A DNA stretch of 54,519 bases from Saprospiraceae bacterium (GTDB lineage Bacteria > Bacteroidota > Bacteroidia > Chitinophagales > Saprospiraceae), in contig JADLDL010000201.1 of NCBI GenBank assembly GCA_020846655.1, forward strand, positions 1-54,519. The letters are read 5' to 3'. The notes beneath the pieces are model-generated. The model saw only the letters and a program-made list of their open reading frames with translations, was not told the DNA's origin and made no database searches. This document shows positions 8,582-16,784 of the stretch, piece by piece. Position numbers and translations under genes: made by a program. Numbering within the stretch: the first letter of the stretch is position 1; every line of letters begins with the position of its first letter.

Positions 8582-8696
8582 AACGTCTTGTTTTAAGTTG
8601 AAGGTTTTGAATCAATGCTTAAAACTACAGCAGATTTCGGGATACGCTTCCGGCTCTCCCGACCAAGTCCGACTATTTGCCGACCAAGCCCCCACA

Positions 8697-9341
8697 TCAG
8701 TCCGGACCAGGCAACGCAGCCTCCCACAGCACCGGCGGGTTTACCACCTGATAGCGCACATCGAGCAGGGACGCATTGATAAACAAGGTGCCGTTTTCGA
8801 GCCGCTGGCCGTAGCCTTCGTGGATATGGCCAAACACATGTACGCGGGGCCGGATTTCCTGCACCCGCCGCAGCAAATCGCGGCAGCCGACGGGCCGCGG
8901 GTCGCGGAGCACCTCATCGAGTAAGCCATAGGGCGGGCCGTGGGTGATCAACACATCCGTCTGCTCGGGGATGGCCTCCCAATAGCGGCGGATCTCGGCG
9001 CCCCGCTGCCGGTTGAAAGCCCAGTCAAAAAACCAGGGCGTGATCGGGCTGCCCCATAGCCGGATGCCTTCGATCTCGATCCCGCTGTTTTCCAGGTACA
9101 GCACCCCCTCGGGCAACAGGGCGCGGAAGAGGCCGGGATCGCGCTCGGCTATAAAATCGTGGTTGCCCGCCACCAGAATTTTGTGCCGGAACGGCTGTTG
9201 GGCAAACCAGTGGAGAAAAGCAGCGGCCTCTTCGGGCGTTCCCCGGCGGGAAAAATCGCCCGCATGCACCAGCACATCGCCGGGCGGCAGTTCGACCTGC
9301 TCGTGCTTCAGGTGGGTGTCGGAGATAAAAACGAATTTCAC
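8697..9341 (-). CDS. Calcineurin-like metallophosphoesterase
   Basis: A 214-residue cytoplasmic phosphoesterase. I take the GTG at 9341 as start because the family's first strand (KFVFISDTH) begins immediately after it; the longer in-frame extension reads as non-conserved leader. All metal-binding motifs are present: D8-x-H10, G28-D29, GNHD (59-62), ITHGPP and VFGHIHEGYG. It resembles the small metallophosphoesterases (YkuE/MPPED-like) whose natural substrates are mostly unknown. A TATTTTTC sequence ends just upstream of the GTG, which would make the transcript leaderless or nearly so. It is divergent from the ABC exporter gene. Confidence 0.85.
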   Translation of the reverse strand: MKFVFISDTHLKHEQVELPPGDVLVHAGDFSRRGTPEEAAAFLHWFAQQPFRHKILVAGNHDFIAERDPGLFRALLPEGVLYLENSGIEIEGIRLWGSPITPWFFDWAFNRQRGAEIRRYWEAIPEQTDVLITHGPPYGLLDEVLRDPRPVGCRDLLRRVQEIRPRVHVFGHIHEGYGQRLENGTLFINASLLDVRYQVVNPPVLWEAALPGPD

Positions 9342-9572
9342 GTGCGAAAAATAAACCGGCCAACATTGCCTGCGGCAAAAAAATTCCAGAACCGGTCGCT
9401 GTAGCGTTGCCTTTTTTTGGAAAGAAAAAAGCGGGATCGCGGGTTTTACCCGAACTTTGGCGGCCCTTTTGGGTTTAAGCCCCTTACCAACCTGTTGCAA
9501 GCCTGCTGCCCGCCCGTTCCGGCCGTTTCCGCCGGCTTGCCCTTTTGCCTGTTGTCAACCCGCCTGCTGACT

Positions 9573-11339
9573 ATGTCCGATGCTTCGCAAAAAATAAGTT
9601 TTTCCCTGTTCCGGCAGGTTATGTCAATGGTCAAGCCCTACCGGGGGACGTTCTACTTCACGGCCGGGCTCACCGTCGTATTGGCCCCGCTGGCCATTCT
9701 GCGCCCCAAGTTGCTGCAAACCATGGTCGACGACTATGTGTTCATCCAGGACGTGCAGGGCATGACCTTCCTGGCGCTTGCTATTTTCGGGGTGCTGCTG
9801 CTGGAAGTAGTGTTGCGCTACCTGTTCCTGTACTATGCCGAATGGATTGGCCAGGCCACCATCCGCGATTTGCGGGTGCGGGTGTTCAACCACGTGACCC
9901 GCCTGAACCTTTCGTATTTCGACAAAACCCCCATCGGGCAAAGCACCACCCGCACGATCAACGATATCGAGGCCATCAACACCATTTTTTCCGAAGGCAG
10001 CGTCACCATCCTGGCCGATTTGCTCACCCTGGTCGCCGTGATGGCCATGATGTTTTATACTTCCTGGAAACTCACGCTGGTGGTGTTGTGCGTTTTCCCG
10101 CTGCTCATCTGGGGCAGTTATGCTTTCAAAGAAAGTGTGCGCAAGAGTTATGAAAAAGTGCGCAACCACATCGCCACGATGAATGCGTTTTTGCAGGAAC
10201 GCATCACCGGCATGCGCATCGTCCAGATTTTCAACGCAGAAGGCCGGGAAGCCGAAAAATTTCGCCAGATCAACCGCGACTACACCGGCGCCAACCTGCG
10301 CTCCATCCTGGCCTACGCGATCTTCTTTCCGGTGGTCGACATTATTTCCGCCCTCTCGCTCGGCCTGATGGTCTGGTATGGCGCGCGCGGCGTACTATCG
10401 GAAGAAGTGACCATCGGCACCATGGTGGCGTTCCCGCTGTACATCAGCATGTTGTACCGCCCCATCCGGATGCTGGCCGACAAGTTCAACACCCTGCAAA
10501 TGGGCCTCATCGCTGCCGAACGGGTCTTTAAATTATTGGAAACCAAAGAAACCCTGCGCAACACAGGCACCCGGGTGCCCGCCAGCGAGCAGGGCGAGGT
10601 GGCGTTTGAAAACGTGTGGTTTTCGTATAGCGGCAACGCCGAAGAATCGGTCCTGAAAAACGTGTCGTTTCACATCAAACCCGGCGATACGCTGGCCATT
10701 GTGGGCAGCACAGGCAGCGGCAAAACCACCATCATCAGCCTGCTCAACCGGTTTTATGAAATTCAAAGCGGCAGCATCCGGATCGATGGCCACGAACTGC
10801 AGGAATACGAACTGCACGCGCTGCGCCGGCGTATTGCCGTGGTCCTGCAGGATGTGTTTCTGTTTTCCGGAACGGTCATGGAAAACATAACGCTGCGCGA
10901 CTCGGGCATCAGCGTAGCGGAGGTGATCGAAGCCGCCAAACTCATCGGCGCCCACGAATTTATCGCCAAACTGCCCGGCGGCTACCAGTACCAGGTCCGC
11001 GAGCGCGGCGCCACCCTCTCCATGGGTCAGCGCCAATTGATCTCTTTCGTGCGCGCCCTGGTGTTCAACCCCGAAATCCTGATCCTCGACGAGGCCACCT
11101 CCTCCATCGACCCCGAAACGGAAAGCGTGATCCAGTATGCCATCGAACGGCTGATCGCCCGGCGTACCAGCATCATCATCGCGCACCGCTTGTCGACGAT
11201 CCGCCACGCCAACAACATCCTGGTGCTGGAAAAAGGTGAAGTAAAAGAATTCGGCCCGCAGGAAAAACTCCTGACCATCGAGGGCGGTCGCTACCGCGAA
11301 CTGTACGAAAAACAATTCCTACAGCCCGAGAAAATGTAA
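9573..11339 (+). CDS. MsbA-like ABC exporter (fused permease and ATPase)
   Basis: A 588-residue homodimeric-type ABC exporter. The ATG at 9573 (MSDASQK) is chosen since the 52 upstream in-frame codons are low-quality leader. Residues about 1-330 hold the six-helix type IV membrane domain. The nucleotide-binding domain carries Walker A GSTGSGKTT (378-386), signature LSMGQ (482-486), Walker B with D506-E507, and the switch His538 in IIAHRLST. Family members move lipids, peptides or drugs out of the cytoplasm; sequence alone does not separate MsbA from multidrug exporters. The gene ends GAG AAA ATG TAA, and the TAA is the first unit of an ATGTAAA repeat. Confidence 0.92.
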   Translation: MSDASQKISFSLFRQVMSMVKPYRGTFYFTAGLTVVLAPLAILRPKLLQTMVDDYVFIQDVQGMTFLALAIFGVLLLEVVLRYLFLYYAEWIGQATIRDLRVRVFNHVTRLNLSYFDKTPIGQSTTRTINDIEAINTIFSEGSVTILADLLTLVAVMAMMFYTSWKLTLVVLCVFPLLIWGSYAFKESVRKSYEKVRNHIATMNAFLQERITGMRIVQIFNAEGREAEKFRQINRDYTGANLRSILAYAIFFPVVDIISALSLGLMVWYGARGVLSEEVTIGTMVAFPLYISMLYRPIRMLADKFNTLQMGLIAAERVFKLLETKETLRNTGTRVPASEQGEVAFENVWFSYSGNAEESVLKNVSFHIKPGDTLAIVGSTGSGKTTIISLLNRFYEIQSGSIRIDGHELQEYELHALRRRIAVVLQDVFLFSGTVMENITLRDSGISVAEVIEAAKLIGAHEFIAKLPGGYQYQVRERGATLSMGQRQLISFVRALVFNPEILILDEATSSIDPETESVIQYAIERLIARRTSIIIAHRLSTIRHANNILVLEKGEVKEFGPQEKLLTIEGGRYRELYEKQFLQPEKM

Positions 11340-11504
11340 AATGTAAAATGTAAAAGTCAAAATGTAAAAGGGTGGCTGCGGCGTTGGGAGGACTTGTGGG
11401 GCTATTGAATATCAAGTATACTGTATCTAAAAGCCCTGATTCAACATCCCAACGCCGCAGCCACCCTTTTACATTTTACATTTTACATTCTACATTTTAC
11501 ATTA
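11337..11504. repeat. Single ATGTAAA-ended palindromic element
   Basis: Between convergent stops. The left arm 11359-11389 and right arm 11447-11477 are perfect 31-base inverted repeats (AAAATGTAAAAGGGTGGC... pairing with ...GCCACCCTTTTACATTTT) around a 57-base core. Both arms are extended outward by further ATGTAAA units. The core contains CTAAAAGCCCTGATTC, which matches, in reverse orientation, CTAAAAGCCTTATTCC in the repeats at 5187-5482. These are therefore members of one family. The TAA stops of both flanking genes lie within the array. The hairpin would be very stable in RNA from either strand, so a bidirectional terminator role is plausible. Confidence 0.9.
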
Positions 11505-12857
11505 AAACACGACTGCGCCGCCCACGCGGAAGTTCACCGCCGAGGAGCCGTAGGGGGTCACCGCGTTGAGGGCATTGTCCGACAAAAGATAGACCTGCAC
11601 CGGGCCGGGTTTCAGCACCAGGCTGAGGCCCAGGTTGGCCGCCGATTGGTCGTTGACGCTATACATCGCACCGACCGACAGCCAGCGGAACGGTTCCCAT
11701 TGGGCATTGACGCCCACCGAAGTGGCGCTGCGCCGCTCGCTTTTCTGGTGGTGCACCACGGCGCCGAGTGTCCAGCGCTCGGTCAGTTTGAAACTGCCGC
11801 CCAGGTAAAACCGGGTGGGCAGGTCCGAGGTAAATGTGGTAGCCGATTTATAAAACTGGAGCACGTCGTTCAGGGAGTCCAGGGCTGCGGCAAAATCGAG
11901 GCTGTCGGTAGTGCCGTTGATGATATCTGTGCCGGGTATCTCGATGCCCTCGTAGTTAAAGGTGCCCTTGCTTTGGAAATAATTGGTGTTTTCTTTCCAC
12001 TTGATACTGCCGCCCAGGTCCAGCACACTCGCACTGAGGGTCAGCCGTTCGCCCAGTTCCAGCCGGGCGCCCAGGTCGAAAGCCCATCCGGTGTTGTCCG
12101 AAAAGCCGCTTTTGAATTGGTTGCGCACCAGGTCGAAACCCAGGCCTGCGGTATCGATGGCCGAGATGGTCCGCGAGGAATGAAAGGCATAGTCGGTGAT
12201 CACGGTGATTTGGTAAATGTCCGGGCTGGTGAACACGCTGAGTTGTTTATGATCGTCGTCCGTCTTCAGAGAACTGATCCCGGAGAGGTATTTGGCACGA
12301 GCGGCCAGGGTCAGGTGTTTGCCCAGTTGTTTGCCGATGCCCAGGCTCAGTTCGTTCCAATCGAAAGTGGTGGTAGAAAAACCCACTTGCTGGTATTGCC
12401 CGATGTAGGGGGCATTGCCGTTCCAGAATAATTCAGCCAGGGAGCGCGGATAATTGACGGTGGCGGTCAGGCGGACGGCGTGGCCGGCCTGCACAAACCA
12501 GTTGCGGGGCAGCCGCAAGCCCAGCGAAACCGTTTCAAAACGTTGATCGTAGTGCACTTCATTCTCCGGCTCCAGTTTGGCAATGGCGTTGCCGAGGTTG
12601 AGGATGGTACGGTCGCCTTGTTTGCTCAAAATATCATTGTAGGTGATATCGCCCGAATGCGCGGCATCCAGGCCAAAGGAAGGCAGGCCGATGGCAATTT
12701 TTTTATCCTTCGGAAAAAAGGCTGGGTGGGTGGAAATGGAGTGAAAAAGGCCGTGTTGCGGGTGCAGTTGGAGTTCTTGCTGGGCATTCAGGGCCGTTGC
12801 GACACAGCAAAACGCCGGCGCCAAAAGAATATAGTGAAACAAACGGGATAGCGTCAT
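11502..12857 (-). CDS. DUF5723-type outer-membrane barrel protein
   Basis: A 451-residue exported protein. The ATG at 12857 gives a clean signal peptide (hydrophobic about 8-25, cleavage near ALNAQQEL). The rest alternates short polar loops with aromatic-rich amphipathic strands, ending in VNFRVGGAVVF with the terminal Phe typical of outer-membrane barrels. The fold, the early conserved HSISTHPAF-like segment and the LGARLELGERLTLSASV repeats fit DUF5723, a Bacteroidota family of unknown function. A near-consensus -7 box (TACTTTTC, minus strand, 12880-12873) precedes the gene. It follows a lipoprotein gene and a second barrel protein in the same direction. Its TAA stop is inside the ATGTAAA repeat. 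Confidence 0.7.
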   Translation of the reverse strand: MTLSRLFHYILLAPAFCCVATALNAQQELQLHPQHGLFHSISTHPAFFPKDKKIAIGLPSFGLDAAHSGDITYNDILSKQGDRTILNLGNAIAKLEPENEVHYDQRFETVSLGLRLPRNWFVQAGHAVRLTATVNYPRSLAELFWNGNAPYIGQYQQVGFSTTTFDWNELSLGIGKQLGKHLTLAARAKYLSGISSLKTDDDHKQLSVFTSPDIYQITVITDYAFHSSRTISAIDTAGLGFDLVRNQFKSGFSDNTGWAFDLGARLELGERLTLSASVLDLGGSIKWKENTNYFQSKGTFNYEGIEIPGTDIINGTTDSLDFAAALDSLNDVLQFYKSATTFTSDLPTRFYLGGSFKLTERWTLGAVVHHQKSERRSATSVGVNAQWEPFRWLSVGAMYSVNDQSAANLGLSLVLKPGPVQVYLLSDNALNAVTPYGSSAVNFRVGGAVVF

Positions 12858-12905
12858 CCGGATGTGGTATGTGAAAAGTAACGGTTGGAGGTGTGAAAGC
12901 AATAT

Positions 12906-12953
12906 GCCAGCACCGGCAGCCCGGCGCGTGGGCCATTGGCTGTCGGTGCTGGC
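12906..12953 (-). other. 16-bp stem-loop after the lipoprotein gene
   Basis: GCCAGCACCGGCAGCC (12906-12921) pairs with GGCTGTCGGTGCTGGC (12938-12953) with one G-T position. On the minus strand it begins 8 bases after the lipoprotein stop. The sequence that follows is not T-rich, so an mRNA 3' end stabiliser or Rho-assisted stop is as likely as intrinsic termination. Confidence 0.6.
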
Positions 12954-12960
12954 GATCAGG

Positions 12961-14541
12961 CTAATACCGGGTTTTCACCTTTAGGCCCAGTTTGATGGCA
13001 GTACTTTGAGTAGCCAGGAGTTTAACCGGCGTCGTGCCGCCGTTGGCGGTGGTGAAAAAGGTGCGCAACAGCAGTTTTTCACTCTGCCGGACGCGATCGA
13101 AACGGTCAATATCCATCGGCACGAAGGTCTCTGTGCGGGTTTGGCCGGTGGCGATACCGTCGGCCCCTACCGGAGCGGCTTCCATGATGGCCCGGGGGGC
13201 GCCGATGAACAAAGAATCGAGCGACACGCCACTGCTATCCTGGAAATACAACTGCAAGGCAGCGCCGATGGGCGTAGCGTTTTCAGTGACCAGTTTAAAT
13301 TCCACCGCTTCGATATGCGAGGTGTCAATGTCGGCGTAGTCGCCAAAATTGAGGTTCAGGGTCTGTTCGGCGCCAAAATCCTGCGCCGAGCCTTCGAGCA
13401 CCAGTTCGACGCTCATGTGCAGCGCAATCGTGCTTTTATCGGTTAGAAACCCAACAATTGTGGGGTCCTTTTTGGCATTGGAAATACCAGACACCTCGTA
13501 AATCAGGCGGACAGGCTGGGCATTGAAAATTTCAGCAATGTTCGAATTCGTGCCGTCCAGCACCACATGGGTAAATTTCGTTTGCCCTACCTCGCCGGCA
13601 GCCAGGGAAGGATAGGCAAAGTCGATACTGTCGCCGTTGAACACGGTGCTTTCCAGTTTGTATTCCTTGCCGTCTTTGCCCAGGAAACTCAGGTATTTCA
13701 CCACGCCCCGGGTCGGGAAGCCCCAGGAATTGGACACGGTCATGGTCACTTTTGGGTCTTTTACCTGCACGTTGCCCTTGAGGCTGGTGTTGTTGATGTC
13801 GATGTCGATCGTGTCGCGGGTGAGGTCGTATTCCGAATTGCCCCAATACCCCTCGACATACGACAGGGTGAAACCGCTCAGCAACACCCCCACCCCCGGT
13901 ACACCGGGAGAGGATTCCGGGATTTGCACACGGGTGCCGTCGGGCAGGTACGCCTCGTAGCGAAATTGCAACTTGTTGTTGTCCGACAGCAGCAGGTAGC
14001 CGGCCAGGTCGAACTGTGGCGAAATGGACAAGGCGCCGGCTGCAATGGCGAAGGGGTATTTGAACACCACCCCGTTTTTCGACATCTGCGGGATATAAAA
14101 AGCGCCGGTAATGGGCTCCGTAAAGCCGTTTTTGATCACGACATTCATCTTGCCTGCGGCTACGTCGGCCCGGCGGATGAATACGGAATCCGGCACCGTC
14201 AGCGGAAAATCATAGAGGGTATCCGCTACGGGGATCGGCGCATCCGGGAATTTGAAGAATTCGAAAATATCCGTCGCCGGCTTCTCCGCCACATCCCCGC
14301 TGTAGTAGAGGGTCATGGTGTTGTCGGGATTGACCACGATGGTATCGCCGCCCAGCGTATCGTTGAGTATCTCAAACATGAGGTCGCGGAGGTTCAGCTG
14401 GGTCGACATCAGCGGAAAGGCATATTCTGCCGTGTGTTCGGCCAGTTCTGCGTCGTTCAGGTTGTTTTTTTGGCAAGCAAAAAACAGACTGCCCATGACC
14501 AGCAAGGCGAACAGCAGACGTGTGCAAGGTAGATCACGCAT
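12961..14541 (-). CDS. Large predicted lipoprotein of unknown function
   Basis: A 526-residue protein with a lipoprotein signal: basic start, hydrophobic stretch and Cys23 in GSLFFACQKN. ATG at 14541 is used because it places this signal at the N-terminus. The mature part has several hundred residues of beta-rich sequence with repeated short strands (for example DTIDIDINNTSLKGNVQV and VELVLEGSAQDFG). This suggests Ig-like or beta-sandwich modules; I recognise no named domain and no catalytic motif. It is likely tethered to the outer membrane. The gene lies between two barrel-protein genes on the same strand (77 bases after the upstream one), so it may act with them at the surface. Confidence 0.7.
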   Translation of the reverse strand: MRDLPCTRLLFALLVMGSLFFACQKNNLNDAELAEHTAEYAFPLMSTQLNLRDLMFEILNDTLGGDTIVVNPDNTMTLYYSGDVAEKPATDIFEFFKFPDAPIPVADTLYDFPLTVPDSVFIRRADVAAGKMNVVIKNGFTEPITGAFYIPQMSKNGVVFKYPFAIAAGALSISPQFDLAGYLLLSDNNKLQFRYEAYLPDGTRVQIPESSPGVPGVGVLLSGFTLSYVEGYWGNSEYDLTRDTIDIDINNTSLKGNVQVKDPKVTMTVSNSWGFPTRGVVKYLSFLGKDGKEYKLESTVFNGDSIDFAYPSLAAGEVGQTKFTHVVLDGTNSNIAEIFNAQPVRLIYEVSGISNAKKDPTIVGFLTDKSTIALHMSVELVLEGSAQDFGAEQTLNLNFGDYADIDTSHIEAVEFKLVTENATPIGAALQLYFQDSSGVSLDSLFIGAPRAIMEAAPVGADGIATGQTRTETFVPMDIDRFDRVRQSEKLLLRTFFTTANGGTTPVKLLATQSTAIKLGLKVKTRY

Positions 14542-14617
14542 CGGTAACAAATTTGGGTAGTGGTTTGGAAAAATAACGGACGGGCGGGATTACACCTGAA
14601 CAGGATGGCCTGTGGAT

Positions 14618-15487
14618 TTAAAAACTAAAACCGACCGAGGCCTGGATCACTACGTTGCGGTCTTTGTCGTCGCGAAACAGCAGGTTTCCATTATCCGTGC
14701 GGCCTTTGCTCAGGTCAGCCTCGCTTTTGGTGATGTCTGCCAGGCCATATTGCAAGCGCACGCCGGCATACAGAGAGCGGCTGAGGTAATACGTCAGGCC
14801 GGCCACCAGGCCATAGTCCAATGAATTGTACAGCCTGCCCTTGTCTTCCGGATAATCATAGTAGGCGCCCAGGGTTTTGGGCAGTTCGAGGGTTTTGGCG
14901 TCTACTTTTACCACCACGGTTTGGTCGGTTTCGCCGCCCAGGGGGTCGTCTTTCCGGTAGTTGTGGTTGAGGTTAAACTCCAGGTCGCTGATGCTGTTTT
15001 GCAGCGGCACCGTGCGTCCGCCGGTAAAACTCAGCGAGCCGTCGCCGGTAGATTGGATCAGAAGTCCAACGTATCCGCCGGCCGATAGTTCAAAATCTTT
15101 CCAGCGACCGTAGGCCACAATGGGCAAATCAACGTAGGCATTGGTAATATTGATGAGGTAACGGGAGCGGCCGGTAGCCTGTGTGCTTCCGCCATCATAG
15201 CGAAAAATGCGGTAGGAATCGCCCTCAAAGGTGTACTTAGCGCCTCTTTTGGTGTAAAGGAGCTCTCCGCGTACGCCGAAATAGTCGTTTACTTTATAGC
15301 CCAAAGACAGGCCGATATGAAAACCGGTGATGGATTTCCAGTTTTCCAGGTTTTCCCCGGCAGTATTTACCTCCGAGGGGCCATCCATACGGGCAAAATT
15401 CAAACCCGTTTTAAAACCATAGCGCAATTGCGCCTGCGAAGAAAAAGCAAAAAGAATCAGCGCAGCTGTGCCGAACCAACGAATCAT
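14618..15487 (-). CDS. PorT-like outer-membrane beta-barrel protein
   Basis: A 289-residue exported protein with a short signal peptide (cleavage near FSSQAQLRYG). It then has regularly spaced amphipathic strands: YGFKTGLNFARM, HIGLSLGYKV, FGVRGELLYTKRG, VDLPIVAYGRW, GLVAGLTYYL and the terminal VVIQASVGFSF ending in Phe. This matches the PorT/outer-membrane-beta-barrel family abundant in Bacteroidota. A PorT role in type IX secretion cannot be claimed from this alone because many unrelated paralogues share the fold. A consensus -7 box lies at 15545-15552 in the space shared with the divergent paaB gene. Confidence 0.75.
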   Translation of the reverse strand: MIRWFGTAALILFAFSSQAQLRYGFKTGLNFARMDGPSEVNTAGENLENWKSITGFHIGLSLGYKVNDYFGVRGELLYTKRGAKYTFEGDSYRIFRYDGGSTQATGRSRYLINITNAYVDLPIVAYGRWKDFELSAGGYVGLLIQSTGDGSLSFTGGRTVPLQNSISDLEFNLNHNYRKDDPLGGETDQTVVVKVDAKTLELPKTLGAYYDYPEDKGRLYNSLDYGLVAGLTYYLSRSLYAGVRLQYGLADITKSEADLSKGRTDNGNLLFRDDKDRNVVIQASVGFSF

Positions 15488-15544
15488 ATGTGTACAAATT
15501 TATTGAGTGGTTAGTTTTTGTGTTCGGAAACGAAAGCAGGCCGG

Positions 15545-15552
15545 CAAAAGTA
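15545..15552 (-). promoter_or_regulatory. Bacteroidota -7 box for the barrel-protein gene
   Basis: TACTTTTG on the minus strand is a full TAnnTTTG match 58 bases before the start at 15487. On the opposite strand TATTTTTA (15605-15612) is a weaker candidate for paaB. Confidence 0.45.
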
Positions 15553-15641
15553 CATTTTTCTCCGACAACTATCCCGTCGCGCATGGCATCCCGCCACAAG
15601 GCGCTATTTTTACGCATTCATTTTTTTAAAATTATACTCGT

Positions 15642-15920
15642 ATGAAAGACTGGCCACTCTGGGAAGTATTCATTCGCTCCAAACAAGGTCTCAGCCACAA
15701 ACACGTCGGCAGCCTGCATGCCGCCGATGCGCAAATGGCGATCGAAAACGCCCGTGATGTGTATTGCCGGCGCAACGAGGGCATCAGCATTTGGGTCGTA
15801 GAATCCAAATACATGCATGCCTCCACCGAAGATGCCGAGGCTTTTTTCGATCCTGCCAACGATAAAATTTACCGGCACCCCACGTTTTACGACCTGCCCG
15901 ACGAAGTAAAACACATGTAA
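15642..15920 (+). CDS. paaB: Phenylacetyl-CoA epoxidase subunit PaaB
   Basis: The 92-residue product matches PaaB, the small non-catalytic subunit of the PaaABCE ring-1,2-phenylacetyl-CoA epoxidase. Characteristic stretches are WPLWEVFIRSKQGLSHKHVGS, the H-A-A-D-A-x-M-A-I-x-N-A-R-D helix and SIWVVESKYMHAS. The length is normal. paaC follows after 51 bases. In most organisms paaB lies directly after paaA, which encodes the catalytic diiron subunit; here the upstream neighbour is a divergent barrel-protein gene and no paaA, paaD or paaE is in the window. The gene looks intact. The oxygenase can work only if PaaA is encoded elsewhere. Confidence 0.95.
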   Translation: MKDWPLWEVFIRSKQGLSHKHVGSLHAADAQMAIENARDVYCRRNEGISIWVVESKYMHASTEDAEAFFDPANDKIYRHPTFYDLPDEVKHM

Positions 15921-15971
15921 CCCGTTCTTTATCAATCACCGAAAAGCCTGTTGCCAACAGGCCCGTTGCGT

Positions 15972-16724
15972 ATGGACAATCTGCGCTTTCAGTATGTGCT
16001 TCAATTGGGCGACAATGCCCTCATCCTGGCCCAGCGCCTTGGCGAATGGTGCGGCCACGGCCCCGTTTTGGAACAGGATATCGCCCTCACCAATATTTCC
16101 CTCGATTTGCTGGGCCAGGCCCGCCTGCTGCTGAGCTATGCCAGCGAACTCGAAGGCAAAGGCCGCTCAGAAGATGATCTGGCTTTTTTGCGCGACGAAC
16201 ACGAGTTTCGCCCCGTTTTGCTGGTCGAACAACCCAACCAGGACTGGGCCTTCACCATCGCCCGCCAGTTCTTTTTCGACGCCTTCAACTATTACAATTA
16301 CCAGGCCTTGCTCGGCAGCTCCGACGCCCGCTTGTCGGCCATCGCCGAAAAAGCAATCAAAGAAGTGACGTACCACCTGCGCTTCTCCAGCGAATGGATG
16401 ATCCGCCTCGGCGACGGCACCGATACCAGCCACCGCAAAATCCAAACAGCGGTCGATGAGCTTTGGATGTTTACCGGCGAACTGACTACCCCCAGCGCCG
16501 TGGATCGCCAGGCGGCCCAGGAAGGCTACGGCGTGGACCTGAACAGCATCAAGCCCCAGTGGCAAGAGAAAGTCCGCTCCGTGTTGCAGGAAGCCACCCT
16601 GCGCCAGCCGGCAGACGGCTGGATGCAATCGGGTGGCAAAGACGGCCGGCATACCGAATACCTCGGCTTTATGTTGGCTGAAATGCAACACTTGCCGCGC
16701 AGCTACCCCGGGCTGGAGTGGTAG
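15972..16724 (+). CDS. paaC: Phenylacetyl-CoA epoxidase subunit PaaC
   Basis: A 250-residue ferritin-like structural subunit that pairs with PaaA in the phenylacetyl-CoA epoxidase. The length matches E. coli PaaC. Signatures include GDNALILAQRLGEWCGHGP, EDIALTNISLDLLGQAR, FLRDEHEFRPVLLVEQPN, KEVTYHLRFSSEWMIRLGDGT and the C-terminal EYLGFMLAEMQ. The ATG at 15972 is chosen over an in-frame TTG seven codons upstream. The paaB-paaC pair ends at a convergent LD-carboxypeptidase gene, so paaD and paaE, which normally follow, are absent here. Not a remnant: both reading frames are full length. Confidence 0.95.
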   Translation: MDNLRFQYVLQLGDNALILAQRLGEWCGHGPVLEQDIALTNISLDLLGQARLLLSYASELEGKGRSEDDLAFLRDEHEFRPVLLVEQPNQDWAFTIARQFFFDAFNYYNYQALLGSSDARLSAIAEKAIKEVTYHLRFSSEWMIRLGDGTDTSHRKIQTAVDELWMFTGELTTPSAVDRQAAQEGYGVDLNSIKPQWQEKVRSVLQEATLRQPADGWMQSGGKDGRHTEYLGFMLAEMQHLPRSYPGLEW

Positions 16725-16784
16725 TCCAGCGTATCGCTTTGCGGTCCTGAATGTTTTGTTTGCCCATGGGCAGCGCCAAAAAGG

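Noticed and set aside
14618-15487. Calling the barrel protein the type IX component PorT
   Set aside because: The fold is shared by many unrelated outer-membrane proteins and no specific PorT signature could be confirmed by eye.
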